Source: Atherinomorus stipes (lineage: Eukaryota > Chordata > Actinopteri > Atheriniformes > Atherinidae). From it: DNA of 64,000 nt. The DNA lies in contig JALJCO010013696.1 in NCBI GenBank assembly GCA_023101725.1, positions 62,001 to 126,000 of the forward strand, read 5' to 3'. Position 1 is the stretch's first letter. Each line of letters begins with the position of its first letter. This document shows, in pieces, positions 46,050-58,710 of the stretch. Under the pieces are notes generated by a model, which saw nothing but the letters and a program-made list of their open reading frames with translations, had not been told where the DNA came from and searched no databases. The position numbers and the translations under genes were made by a program.

Positions 46050-47412
46050 GCTGCATCACCAGGACCAGGACCTTCCGTCCAGGTCTAAACTCCTGCAGCT
46101 GCATCGCCAGGACCAGGACCTTCCGTCCAGGTCTAAACTCCTGCAGCTGCATCGCCAGGACCAGGACCTTCCGTCCAGGTCTAAAGCCCTGCAGCTGCAT
46201 CGCCAGGACCAGGACCTTCCGTCCAGGTCTAAACTCCTGCAGCTGCATCGCCAGGACCAGGACCTTCCGTCCAGGTCTAAACTCCTGCAGCTGCATCGCC
46301 AGGACCAGGACCTTCCGTCCAGGTCTAAACTCCTGCAGCTGCATCGCCAGGACCAGGACCTTCCGTCCAGGTCTAAACTCCTGCAGCTGCATCGCCAGGA
46401 CCAGGACCTTCCGTCCAGGTCTAAACCCCTGCAGCTGCATCGCCAGGACCAGGACCTACTAGGACCAGGACCTTCCGTCCAGGTCTAAAGCCCTGCAGCG
46501 GCATCGCCAGGACCAGGACCTTCCGTCCAGGTCTAAACTCCTGCAGCTGCATCGCCAGGACCAGGACCTTCCGTCCAGGTCTAAACTCCTGCAGCTGCAT
46601 CGCCAGGACCAGGACCTTCCGTCCAGGTCTAAACCCCTGCAGCTGCATCGCCAGGACCAGGACCTTCCGTCCAGGTCTAAACTCCTGCAGCTGCATCGCC
46701 AGGACCAGGACCTACTAGGACCAGGACCTTCCGTCCAGGTCTAAAGCCCTGCAGCGGCATCGCCAGGACCAGGACCTTCCGTCCAGGTCTAAACTCCTGC
46801 AGCTGCATCGCCAGGACCAGGACCTTCCGTCCAGGTCTAAACTCCTGCAGCTGCATCGCCAGGACCAGGACCTTCCGTCCAGGTCTAAAGCCCTGCAGCT
46901 GCATCGCCAGGACCAGGACCTTCCGTCCAGGTCTAAACTCCTGCAGCTGCATCGCCAGGACCAGGACCTACTAGGACCAGGACCTTCCGTCCAGGTCTAA
47001 AGCCCTGCAGCGGCATCGCCAGGACCAGGACCTTCCGTCCAGGTCTAAACTCCTGCAGCTGCATCGCCAGGACCAGGACCTACTAGGACCAGGACCTTCC
47101 GTCCAGGTCTAAAGCCCTGCAGCTGCATCGCCAGGACCAGGACCTTCCGTCCAGGTCTAAAGCCCTGCAGCTGCATCGCCAGGACCAGGACCTTCCGTCC
47201 AGGTCTAAACCCCTGCAGCTGCATCGCCAGGACCAGGACCTTCCGTCCAGGTCTAAAGCCCTGCAGCTGCATCGCCAGGACCAGGACCTTCCGTCCAGGT
47301 CTAAAGCCCTGCAGCTGCATCGCCAGGACCAGGACCTTCCGTCCAGGTCTAAACCCCTGCAGCTGCATCGCCAGGACCAGGACCTTCCGTCCAGGTCTAA
47401 ACCCCTGCAGGT
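46050..47412. repeat. 48-bp VNTR with about 255-bp higher-order blocks
   Basis: About 28 units of CTGCAGCTGCATCGCCAGGA, CCAGGACCTTCCGTCCAGGT, CTAAA(C/G)(T/C)C. A junction variant CCTACTAGGACCAGG appears at about 46455, 46710, 46965 and 47078, marking block duplications. Open frames on both strands follow from the period of 16 codons. Confidence 0.96.
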
Positions 47413-48103
47413 GCTTCTCACCCCCCTGCTGGAGCCAGTCTGCACGGCTGCTCATGTTCCATCCCTGTCTGAGCTGCAGGTCACAGCTGGCAGCATCACA
47501 GCGAGAGACGTGAAGTCGTCCGCTCAGCCGCTTCTTGTGAAAAACTTACCATTTTAATAGTAAAATCAACATGACTGTGTTAAGAATTGCTTTCATATTT
47601 ATTTCCTCTGTAGGTCACGTTGATATAAGCGGCATGATGACCTCAGAGGATTTCATTATCAGAATTTAATGGATGAAGAGGAGGCGTGAACCATCCAGTG
47701 CAAAGCAGAGGAAGGTTGCATTCGTGAAGTCAATGTGCAGCCTCGTGCATTAACCCTATTTAACGTAGAAGATTAAGACCATGTCCACACGAAGTCAAAA
47801 CGAACACGAACCGCTCATATTTTCCAGACCGTTGTTTTAAAGATGGACACGTAAAATAAATTTGATCGACCACATGAATGCATGGAAACGCTGCAAAATA
47901 TATGCCAGGCCTGTAGGTGGCGCTGTGGTGCTGAAGCAAAGACAGGTGAAAACAGACGATGAAATACTGGCTATGCACAGAAATATGGATGCAACGTTTA
48001 ACTACCACACCCAATGCTTCGATCTACGGTTACGCAAATGGCTGGTTTGGTGAAAAATTGGTGAATTTAGGCCAGAGTTTGACTTCGGGTCCCGTCCACA
48101 CAT
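47413..48103. other. Spacer with MITE-like sequence
   Basis: 47775-48060 (GACCATGTCCACACGAAG ...) has the look of a fish MITE, but its second end was not found. No gene. Confidence 0.3.
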
Positions 48104-49094
48104 CTTGTGAACCTGTGGTTGTTTTTCTGCAGGTTCTAGATTCCGTATCCACATCTTCTGAACCTGTGGTTGTTTTTCTGCAGGTTCTAGTTTCCGTATC
48201 CACATCTTCTGAACCTGTGATTGTTTTTCTGCAGGTTCTAGTTTCCATATCCACATCTTCTGAACCTGCGGTTGGTTTTCTGCAGGTTCTAGTTTCCATA
48301 TCCACATCTTCTGAACCTGCGGTTGGTTTTCTGCAGGTTCTAGTTTCCATATCCACATCTTCTGAACCTGTGGTTGGTTTTCTGCAGGTTCTAGTTTCCG
48401 TATCCACATCTCCTGAACCTGCGGTTGCTTTTCTGCAGGTTCTCGTTTCCGTATCCACATTTTGTGAACCTGCCGTTGGTTTTCTGCAGGTTCTAGTTTC
48501 CGTATCCACATCTTGTGAACCTGTGGTTGGTTTTCTGCAGGTTCTAGTTTCCGTATCCACATCTTCTGAACCTGTGGTTGTTTTTCTGCAGGTTCTAGTT
48601 TCCGTATCCACATCTTGTGAACCTGTGGTTGTTTTTCTGCAGGTTCTAGTTTCCGTATCCACATCTTCTGAACCTGTGGTTGTTTTTCTGCAGGTTCTAG
48701 TTTCCGTATCCACATCTTGTGAACCTGTGGTTGTTTTTCTGCAGGTTCTAGTTTCCGTATCCACATCTTCTGAACCTGCGGTTGTTTTTCTGCAGGTTCT
48801 AGTTTCCGTATCCACATCTTCTGAACCTGCGGTTGTTTTTCTGCAGGTTGTAGTTTCCATATCCACATCTTCTGAACCTGCGGTTGGTTTTCTGCAGGTT
48901 CTAGTTTCCGTATCCACATCTTCTGAACCTGCGGTTGGTTTTCTGCAGGTTCTAGTTTCCGTATCCACATCTTCTGAACCTGCGGTTGTTTTTCTGCAGG
49001 TTGTAGTTTCCATATTCACATCTTCTGAACCTGCGGTTGGTTTTCTGCAGGTTCTCGTTTCCGTATCCACATCTTCTGAATCTTCGGTTCTCTT
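48104..49094. repeat. 51-bp VNTR carrying acceptor-like motifs
   Basis: About 19 units of GAACCTG(T/C)GGTTG, TTTTTCTGCAGGTTCTAGTT, TCC(G/A)TATCCACATCTTCT. Every unit has T-rich tract plus CTGCAG|GTT on the plus strand. A 436-codon plus frame and long minus frames are by-products. Confidence 0.96.
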
Positions 49095-49987
49095 TCTGCG
49101 TCTTTGCGTCTTCCTGGTCCTCTTCTGTCCTCATGGATCATCATGTGCTTTCTCACCGTGCTGGAGTTGTGTCGTGTTGGTGGTGTTTTGTGTTTCTACA
49201 GATTATTTTGGTCATTCTTCTCTCACATCATCTCTTTTCAGTTTCCTAGTAAAAATCTATGAACAATGACGTGATCAAAGGCTGAAATATGACAGTAGGG
49301 GGCATTTCTGGATGAATGAAGCGGCTTCCTTCTCTCTCTTTACCTCGCCTCGGAGTTATAACCAATTTCCTGTCACACTGAGATGATATAACAGCCTGAG
49401 GGGGAAAAGCCCTAACAAGCCTCACACATGTGACTCTGAACGTCCACACAAGTCTATTTCTGTGACACCGTATGATCCGACTGGGCCCGGGGGCCAACAT
49501 AAACTCAGGAATGTCCACTGTTGTTCATTCATGCTCCGGGAAAACAACAAGGCCTTTTGATGCTGCGGCTTTGTGACCAGAAATAAACTGTTCAGACAAT
49601 CTGAAGGAGATGGTTTTATACCAGTTTGATGTGCCATTCGAGGTAATTAACAGCACTGCATCAGAGCAGATATGATGTCTAAATCACTGGGATTATATTT
49701 ATCTTGACTTTACTGCCATTGAACGCTCTGTGCACGTGGAGGACGCTGATGGCTTTCACAGATATGCAGGTGCATGGTCAGCTTTACAGCCTTTATCAGG
49801 AGCTGGAGTCAAAGTTCTGCAGCTGCCATAAGTGGCAGAGTTCATAAACTGGAACAGAGAGGGAGGGTCTGGCTCCAGATCCACATCTCCACTGGCTGGG
49901 AACTGCACCACGACCTGAGACATGCATCTGGACCTGAGCTTGATCCAGCTACAAATATTCACGTTGAGATCCTTCGAATCGAGCTAC
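49095..49987. other. Nothing recognised
   Basis: No feature beyond short chance frames. Confidence 0.45.
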
Positions 49988-50360
49988 AACACTGCAAAAG
50001 CTCAAATCTTACCAAGTATATTTTTCTCATTTCTAACCAAAATATCTCATCAGACTCAAAATAAGACAAAATCAGCGAAAGAGAAACATTTCAGTGAGAT
50101 AAAGGAACTTGTTTTAAGACAAATGCATCTTATTTCAATACATCTTATCAAGAAAATTTCAGTTGTTCCATTGGCAGATATATTTTTTCATTTATTTATT
50201 TATCTATTTTGATTATTACAAGCAAAAGAAAAAAAACTCTCTTTTTTACTTATTTCAAGAATGGCCAAGATTTATTTTTGCTTTTAATAAGCAAAACAAT
50301 CTGCCAGTGGAACAAGCAAAATTTTCTTGAAGATATTTCTTGAAATAAGATGCATGAGTG
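49988..50360. mobile_element. MITE (ACTGCAAAAGCTCAAATCTT type)
   Basis: The left part (TTACCAAGTATATTTTTCTC, TCAAAATAAGACAAAATCAG) and right part (TTTTCTTGAAGATATTTCTT, GAAATAAGATGCAT) form weak inverted arms (TTGTTCCATTGGCAGAT versus ATCTGCCAGTGGAACAA). Common fish non-autonomous element. Confidence 0.75.
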
Positions 50361-51779
50361 AGTGAAGCTGCACGCTGCCAGTGTCAGCAGCGTGCAGCTT
50401 CACCCCCATGATATTTACAGAACAAACTTGTGAGCAGTGACCTCCTAATCAGATCATCTCAGCAGAGCCAGGCTGGGTGCAGTCTAATTGATGACAGGGT
50501 GGACTTTAACCTCGAGAGGCAAGAATTTTGATTTCATTAGGAAGCGTGTGTGGCGTGGTGATGCAGTTCTGGGTGTAAAACGTGTGGTGAGGAGCCGTGT
50601 TCTCCCAGCAGCCCCCGGCTGATTTCATTAGCTGCGCTGTCCTTAAACTCCCCAGAACGGCGTTTATCAGCTGCGGAGATGAGCTGGTCAGTTTCAGGTT
50701 CCAGCTCTGACACGCGCCTGCAGCTGACAACAACTCCACCATCAGCAGCAGCCCAGACACCAGCGCTTCACCTGTTACCGTGGCAACCGCTCCTCTCCCC
50801 ATACAACACATCCACGAGCTCCACCCCTCTTCTGCAAACACTTTTCTTTCCCAGAGCCACCTCTATTGTTCACCACCTCAGGGACGCGTACGGGACATAA
50901 AGGGTTAAGTTCTTGTTCTTGTGAATCAGGCGCAGGAATGAAGCTTCAGGGTCAAACTGAATCCACACAAAGATGCTTTCATGTTTTATTATCGAGCGCT
51001 GCAGCTTCTCTCTGACATGCAGGACGATGCCGGCGGAGACGTTTACATGCCGTCAGACTGGACCAGTTCCCCAGCTCTAGGTTAGACCAGTACCCCCACC
51101 ACTAACCCCAGCAGCGACATTCTCAGCTCAGAGCACAGCCATGACTCCAACCTGCAAAGTAGCTTCACTTGTTTGCAGGGAAATCTATCGAGTGGTGAAA
51201 TCGTCGGTGGCTGGAGCAGAGTCCCCCGAGCTGCAGCTGCTAAAACCTGAAGGAGGTGCGAGGGCATGGAAGCCCGGCAGAGGGCTGCTGCGCGAGGCCA
51301 GGCCTCCACGTCACTGACAAACCCGTCTGCTTCACAACTGCAAAGACTGACATGATTTTCATCATCTTCACTGACTTCAACTTATCCAGAAACCAGTTTA
51401 AACACTGAGCTGAGATACTATTGTTTTACTTTTCCTTTGTCCATTCCCGCAGAAAAGAAGATTTCTGCTTATCAACTAACATTCTGGTTGTTCGCTTGTT
51501 CTCCTCTCATGATGCTCCAAGGATTTTCATGTACGCCACCGCCCCTAACAGCTTTCTGCTATGCTGTCCTGTTGTTTACCATGACCTTTTTCTGTGATGG
51601 TTGCCATTATAATAAAAAGGAAAACGAGGTTCACATGTGACCCCGTATGGTCCTGATATGTGGAACACATCGGAAACACAAGTTTGCATATGAGAAACGT
51701 GAATTTGGGATGTTTTCAGGATGATAATAGGTGAAAGACATCAAATTACCACATGAAACTCATGTGAACGCACCTAAAC
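50361..51779. other. Nothing recognised
   Basis: Ordinary-looking sequence with no supported gene; the last 150 bases carry ATGTGAA-type precursors of the following array. Confidence 0.45.
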
Positions 51780-54700
51780 TTTCATGTGGAACCCAAAATA
51801 TGTGAAGCCCATTTAAATTCTAATGTGAATCCTAGAACATGTGAAGCCCATGTAAATTCTCATGTGAATTCTAGAACATGTAAAGCCCATTTAAATTCTA
51901 ATGTGAATCCAAGAACAGGTGATGCCCATTTATATTCTGATGTGAATCCTAGAACATGTGAAGCCCATGTAAATTCTGATGTCAGTCCTAGAACATGTGA
52001 AGCCCATGTAAATTCTGATGTGAATCCTAGAACATGTGAAGCCCATTTAAATTCTAATGTGAATCCTAGAACATTTGAAGCCCATGTAAATTCTAATGTG
52101 AATTCCAGAACATATCATGCCCATTTATATTCTGATGTGAATCCGAGAACATGTAAAGCCCATTGAAAGTTCAAATGTGAATCCCAGAACATGTGAAGCC
52201 CATTTAAATTCTAATGTAAATCGTAGAACATGTGAAGCCCATTTAAATTCTGGTGTGAATCCCAGAACATGGGAAGCCCAATTAAATTCTAATGTGAATT
52301 TCAGATCATGTAAAGCCCATTTAAATTCTAATGTGAATCCTAGAACATGTGAAGCCCATGTAAATTCTAATGTGAATATTAGAACATGTGAAGCCCATTT
52401 AAATTCTAATGTGAATCCTAGAACATGTGAAGCCCATGAAAATTCTTATGTGAATCTTAGAACATGTGAAGCCCATTTTAATTCTAATGTGAATCCTAGA
52501 ACATGTGAAGCCCATTTAAATTCTAATGTGAATCCTAGAACATTTGAAGCCCATTTAAATTCTCATGTGTATTCTAGACCATGTGAAGCCCATTTAAATT
52601 CGAATGTGAATCCTAGAACATGTGAAGCCCATTTAAATTCTAATGTGAATCCTAGAACATGTGAAGCCCATTTAAATTCTAATGTGAATCCTAGAACATG
52701 TGAAGCCCAATTGAATTCTAATGTGAATCCCATAACATGTGAAGCCCAAATAAATTCTAATGTGAATCCTAGAACATGTGATGCCCATTTATATTCTGAT
52801 GTGAATCCTAGAATATGTGAAGCCCATGTAAATTCTAATGTGAATCCTACAACATTTGAAGCCCATGTAAATTCTAATGTAAATCCCAGAACATGTGAAG
52901 CCCATTTAAATTCTAATGTGAATCTTAGAACATGTGAAGCCCATGTAAATTCTAATGTTAATCCTAGAACATGTGAAGCCTATGTAAATTCTGATGTCAA
53001 TCCTAGAACATGTGAAGCCTTTGTAAATTCTGATTTGAATCCTAGAACAAGTGAAGCCAATGTAAATTCTAATGTGGATCCCAAAACATGTGATGCCCAT
53101 TTACATTCCGATGTGAATCCTAGAACATGTGAAGCCCATGTAAATTGTGAAGTGAATCCTAGAACATGTGAAGCCCATTTAAATTCTAATGTCAATCCTA
53201 GAACATGTGACGCCCATTTAAATTCTAATGTGAATCCTAGAACATGTGAAGCCCATTTAAATTCTAATGTGAATCCCAGAACATGTGATGCCCATTTATA
53301 TTCTGATGTGAATCCTAGAGCAGGCGATGCCCATGTAAATTCTAATGTGAATCCTAGAACATGTGAAGCCCATTTAAATTCTATTGTGAATCCTAGAACA
53401 TGTGAAGCCCATGAAAATTCTAATGTGAATCCTAGAACATGTGAAGCCCATTTAAATTCTAATGTGAATCCTAGAACATTTGAAGCCCATTTAAATTCCC
53501 ATGTGTATTTTAGACCATGTGAAGCCCATTTAAATTCTAATGTGAATCCTAGAACATGTGAAGCCCATTTAAATTCTAATGTGAATCCTAGAACATGTGA
53601 AGCCCAATTGAATTCCAAATTGAATCCCATAACATGTGAAGCCCAAATAAATTCTAATGTGAATCCTAGAACATGTGATGCCCATTTATATTCTGATGTG
53701 AATCCTAGAACATGTGAAGCCCATTTAAATTTCTTATGTGAATCCTAGAACATTTGAAGCCCATGTAAATTCTAATGTAAATCCTAGAACATGTGAAGCC
53801 CATTTAAATTCTATTGTGAATCCTAGAACATGTGAAGCCCATTTAAATTATAATGTGAATCCCAGTACATATGATGCCCATTTATATTCTGATGTGAATC
53901 CTAGAACATGTGAAGTCCATGAAAGTTCTAATGTAAATCCCAGAACATGTGAAGCCCATTTAAATTCTAATGTGAATCCTAGAACATGTGAAGCCCATTT
54001 AAATTCTAATGTTTATCCTTGAACATGTGAAACCTATGTAAATTCTGATGTCAATCCTAGAACATGTGAAGCCTTTGTAAATTCTGATTTGAATCCTAGA
54101 ACAAGTGAAGCCAATGTAAATTCTAATGTGGATCCCAGAACATGTGATGCCCATTTACATTCCGATGTGAATCCTAGAACATGTGAAGCCCATGTAAATT
54201 GTGAAGTGAATCCTAGAACATGTGAAGCCCATTTAAATTCTAATGTCAATCCAAGAACATGTGAAGCCTTTGTAAATTCTGATTTGAATCCTAGAACACG
54301 TGAAGCCCATGTAAATTGTGAAGTGAATCCTAGAACATGTGACGCCCATTTAAATTCTAATGTGAATCCTAGAACATGTAATGCCGATTTAAATTTTAAT
54401 GTGAATCCTATAACATGTGAAGCCCATGTAAATTCTAATGTGAATCCTAGAACATGTGAAGCCCATGTAAATTGTGAAGTGAATCCTAGAACATGTGACG
54501 CCCATTTAAATTCTAATGTGAATCCTAGAACATGTAATGCCGATTTAAATTTTAATGTGAATCCTAGAACATGTGAAGCCCATGTAAATTCTAATGTGAA
54601 TCCTAGAACATGTGATGCCCATGTAAATTCTAATGTGAATCCTAGAACATGTGAAGCCCATTTAAATTCTGATGTGAATCCTAGAACATGTGAAGCCCAT

Positions 54701-55395
54701 TTAAATTCTGATGTGAATCCTAGAACATGTGAAGCCCATGTAAATTCTGATGTGAATCCTAGAACATGTGAAGCCCATGTAAATTCTGATGTGAATCCTA
54801 GAACATGTGAAGCCCATGTAAATTCTAATGTGAATCCTAGAACATATGAAGCCCATGTAAATTCTGATGTGAATCCTAGAACATGTGAAGCCCATGTAAA
54901 TTCTGATGTGAATCCTAGAACATGTGAAGCCCATGTAAATTCTAATGTGAATCCTAGAACATATGAAGCCCATGTAAATTCTGATGTGAATCCTAGAACA
55001 TGTGAGGCCCATGTAAATTCTAATGTGAATCCTAGAACATGTGAAGCTCATGTAAATTCTAATGTGAATCCTAGAACATGTGAAGCCCATTTAAATTCTA
55101 ATGTGAATCCTAGAACATGTGAAGCCCATGAAAATTCTAATGTGAATCCTAGAACATGTGAAGCCCATTTAAATTCTAATGTGAATCCTAGAACATGTGA
55201 AGCCCATGTAAATTCTAATGTGAATCCTAGAACATGTGAAGCCCATGTAAATTCTAATGTGAATCCTAGAACATGTGAAGCCCATTTAAATTCTAATGTG
55301 AATCCTAGAACATGTGAAGCCCATTTAAATTCTAATGTGAATCCTAGAACATGTGAAGCCCATGTAAATTCTGCTGTCAATCCTAGAACATGTGA
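51780..55395. repeat. 39-bp satellite-like VNTR, 3.6 kb
   Basis: About 92 units of AATGTGAATCCTAGAACATG, TGAAGCCCATTTAAATTCT. The 13-codon period gives plus frames of 523 and 475 codons (NVNPRTCEAHLNS repeats) and minus frames up to 216 codons (GFTLEFKWASHVL). Long blocks are duplicated (for example about 53015-53270 with 54050-54260). No start context, splice sites or non-repeat domain support translation. Confidence 0.96.
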
Positions 55396-56279
55396 AGCAG
55401 TGAGTGTCAAGTCACAGATCGAGACTAGTTCAGTTCGAGGCCGAAACCGAAAAAACAACATTTTTTGCCGTTTTTGCACGAGTTGTAGAACCACAGCACC
55501 ATACTGGTTCAGCTGATCGGTATAATGATCACATGTTGTTATTTGGTACTTGAAGGGGGCGTTTAATCATTTATTGTTGAACAAAAACAGAACCTGCCTG
55601 GAGTTTATACGTTACAAACCCCTTCGAGACCGCTCAGCCAGTTCAAGACATTGCGAGACCAAGAGACCCGAGACCGAGACCAAAGACTGCCGAGGCCGTG
55701 ACAAGATCAGGACCATGAAAAAGTGGTCTTGAGACTGAGACCGATCTTGAGAACTAAAGTGTAGCGGTCTGCACTGCTGCTTACAGTCATGGATTTGTTA
55801 TTTCTGTCACTTTCTGCCTGAAAACGAAGAGGAAGGCGCTCTGCAGCGCGGCAGCTGGAGGCTGCCATCCTCTACGCACGATTTATTCTAAACAAATGTT
55901 TGTGTCCCCGAGAGCCGTCTGCACGCTGCTGATTAATATTCACCTGGAGAGCAGAAAGCAATTTACAATGTGAGATAAGGCTGTTTCAGAGCGGCGGTGC
56001 GGCTGCAGGCGAGCGGGTGACCTTTACCGAGCAGGTTTCTGATGGGCCCCACACACAAGCGGGACCGCTTTATCTACGAAAACCCGCTTTACCTGCTGCT
56101 AATTACATCCAGCAGCTGCAGAACACGGACGAGATGTGCAGCCGATGGCTGGCAGGTGCATCGTCATCATCATCGTCATCATGGCTGCAGCTCTGCACCA
56201 TCTCAGCCACCCCAACCAATGAAACGCATCCAGCTTTCTGCTGAAACCGGATCAGACGTGATCTCTGCCTGCAGGGAGC
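55396..56279. other. Nothing recognised
   Basis: GAGACC-rich patch at 55625-55750; no gene. Confidence 0.4.
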
Positions 56280-58036
56280 GTTCACAGCTATGACATCATC
56301 ACACCGTGGGTTTAACGCTGTACAGAAGCAGGAAGCGTTCACAGCTATGACATCATCACACCGAGGGTTTACCGCTGTACAGAAGCAGGAAGCGTTCACA
56401 GCTATGACATCATCACACCGAGGGTTTACCGCTGTACAGAAGCAGGAAGCGTTCACAGCTATGACATCATCACACCGTGGGTTTACCGCTGTACAGAAGC
56501 AGGAAGCGTTCACAGCTATGACATCATCACACCGTGGGTTTACCGCTGTACAGAAGCAGGAAGCCGTTCACAGCTATGACATCATCACACCGTGGGTTTA
56601 CCGCTGTACAGAAGCAGGAAGCGTTCACAGCTATGACATCATCACACTGTGGGTTTACCACTGTACAGAAGCAGGAAGCGTTCACAGCTATGACATCATC
56701 ACACTGTGGGTTTACCGCTGTACAGAAGCAGGAAGCGTTCACAGCTATGACATCATCACACCGTGGGTGTGATGACATCATCACACTGTGGGTTTACCGC
56801 TGTACAGAAGCAGGAAGCGTTCACAGCTATGACATCATCACACCGTGGGTTTACCGCTGTACAGAAGCAGGAAGCGTTCACAGCTATGACATCATCACAC
56901 CGTGGGTTTACCGCTGTACAGAAGCAGGAAGCGTTCACAGCTATGACATCATCACACTGTGGGTTTACCGCTGTACAGAAGCAGGAAGCGTTCACAGCTA
57001 TGACATCATCACACCGTGGGTTTACCGCTGTACAGAAGCAGGAAGCGTTCACAGCTATGACATCATCACATCGTGGGTTTACCGCTGTACAGAAGCAGGA
57101 AGCGTTCACAGCTATGACATCATCACACCGTGGGTTTACCGCTGTACAGAAGCAGGAAGCGTTCACAGCTATGACATCATCACAGCTATGACATCATCAC
57201 ACCGTGGGTTTACCGCTGTACAGAAGCAGGAAGCATTCACAGCTATGACATCATCACACCGTGCGTTTACCGCTGTACAGAAGCAGGAAGCGTTCACAGC
57301 TATGACATCATCACACTGTGGGTTTACCGCTGTACAGAAGCAGGAAGCGTTCACAGCTATGACATCATCACACCGTGGGTTTACCGCTGTACGGAAGCAG
57401 GAAGCGTTCACAGCTATGACATCATCACACCGTGGGTTTACCGCTGTACAGAAGCAGGAAGCGTTCACAGCTATGACATCATCACACCGTGGGTTTACCG
57501 CTGTACAGAAGCAGGAAGCGTTCACAGCTATGACATCATCACACCGTGGGTTTACCGCTGTACAGAAGCAGGAAGCGTTCACAGCTATGACATCATCACA
57601 CCGTGGGTTTACCGCTGTACAGAAGCAGGAAGCGTTCACAGCTATGACATCATCACACTGTGGGTTTACCGCTGTACAGAAGCAGGAAGCGTTCACAGCT
57701 ATGACATCATCACATCGTGGGTTTACCGCTGTACAGAAGCAGGAAGCGTTCACAGCTATGACATCATCACATCGTGGGTTTACCGCTGTACAGAAGCAGG
57801 AAGCGTTCACAGCTATGACATCATCACACCGTGGGTTTACCGCTGTACAGAAGCAGGAAGCGTTCACAGCTATGACATCATCACACCGTGGGTTTACCGC
57901 TGTACAGAAGCAGGAAGCGTTCACAGTTATGACATCATCACACCGTGCGTTTACCGCTGTACAGAAGCAGGAAGCGTTCACAGTTATGACATCATCACAC
58001 CGTGCGTTTACCGCTGTACAGAAGCAGGAGCGTTTT
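56280..58036. repeat. 57-bp VNTR with one TGACATCA per unit
   Basis: About 31 units of ACAGCTATGACATCATCACA, CCGTGGGTTTACCGCTGTAC, AGAAGCAGGAAGCGTTC. Each unit holds TGACATCA, one base from the CRE/ATF core TGACGTCA. Open frames on both strands reflect the 19-codon period. A unit is truncated at about 56762-56780 and again at about 57178-57190. Confidence 0.96.
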
Positions 58037-58710
58037 TCCGGCAGCATCTCTGGGACGGTTGTGGCCATGGATTTCTCTGATGATGTCACCAGATTGTAAC
58101 ATCGTGCTAATCTTAGACGCTTCCATCACGGACTGATCTGATAAACAGAGGCTGGCTTTAGTTTCCACATCCCTCCTTCTGTCTGTGATAGAAAACGGAC
58201 TAACCGAGCTGGAAAGCCCTCCCACCAACCCCTACCATGAGGAGGTCTCCAAAGACTTCCAGGATCCAGACCGTGATCCGGATCAAACCAGGATTTCTTC
58301 AGTTCCATCATCAACATTCCCTGGAAATGTCCCCAAACACATTCTAAACTCTGCGAACACAGACATGAAACAGTCCAGCGTTGATGGAAAACAGATTACA
58401 CGTCTGCTTTATAGGAATATTTCTGAGGATGTTCAATGTTATCGGCTAATATGGGCATTAAAATGTGATATCAGAAAATATCGGTAGCCTGTCGGTTTTT
58501 GGGGTCGATTTTTGGAAAAATGAAATCTCGCGACATTTCGTTACGGACCAGTGAAATCTCGACCTTGTTCCATCAGTGTTGGTCCAGCGTGTCTAAAAGT
58601 CCCTGTTATCCTGGAAGAACTTCATTTCCCAGCATTCCTCTCAGAGTCATGTGACTGCGGTGCAGCTGCTGCTGCTACAGACTGAAGCTGCTGATAATAT
58701 GTCTGGTTTT
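58037..58710. other. Nothing recognised
   Basis: Sequence beyond the 57-bp array; no feature. Confidence 0.4.

Noticed and set aside
46050..47412. Possible CRISPR-like regular repeat array
   Set aside because: Units are contiguous with no unique spacers, and the DNA is vertebrate. The same applies to the other arrays.
47959..49269. 436-codon plus-strand ORF that enters and leaves the 51-bp array
   Set aside because: The non-repeat ends match nothing recognised, and the minus strand is open for over 300 codons in two frames, so openness comes from the repeat.
56534..58099. 521-codon plus-strand ORF and 306-codon minus-strand ORF
   Set aside because: By-product of the 57-bp array; open in several frames on both strands.
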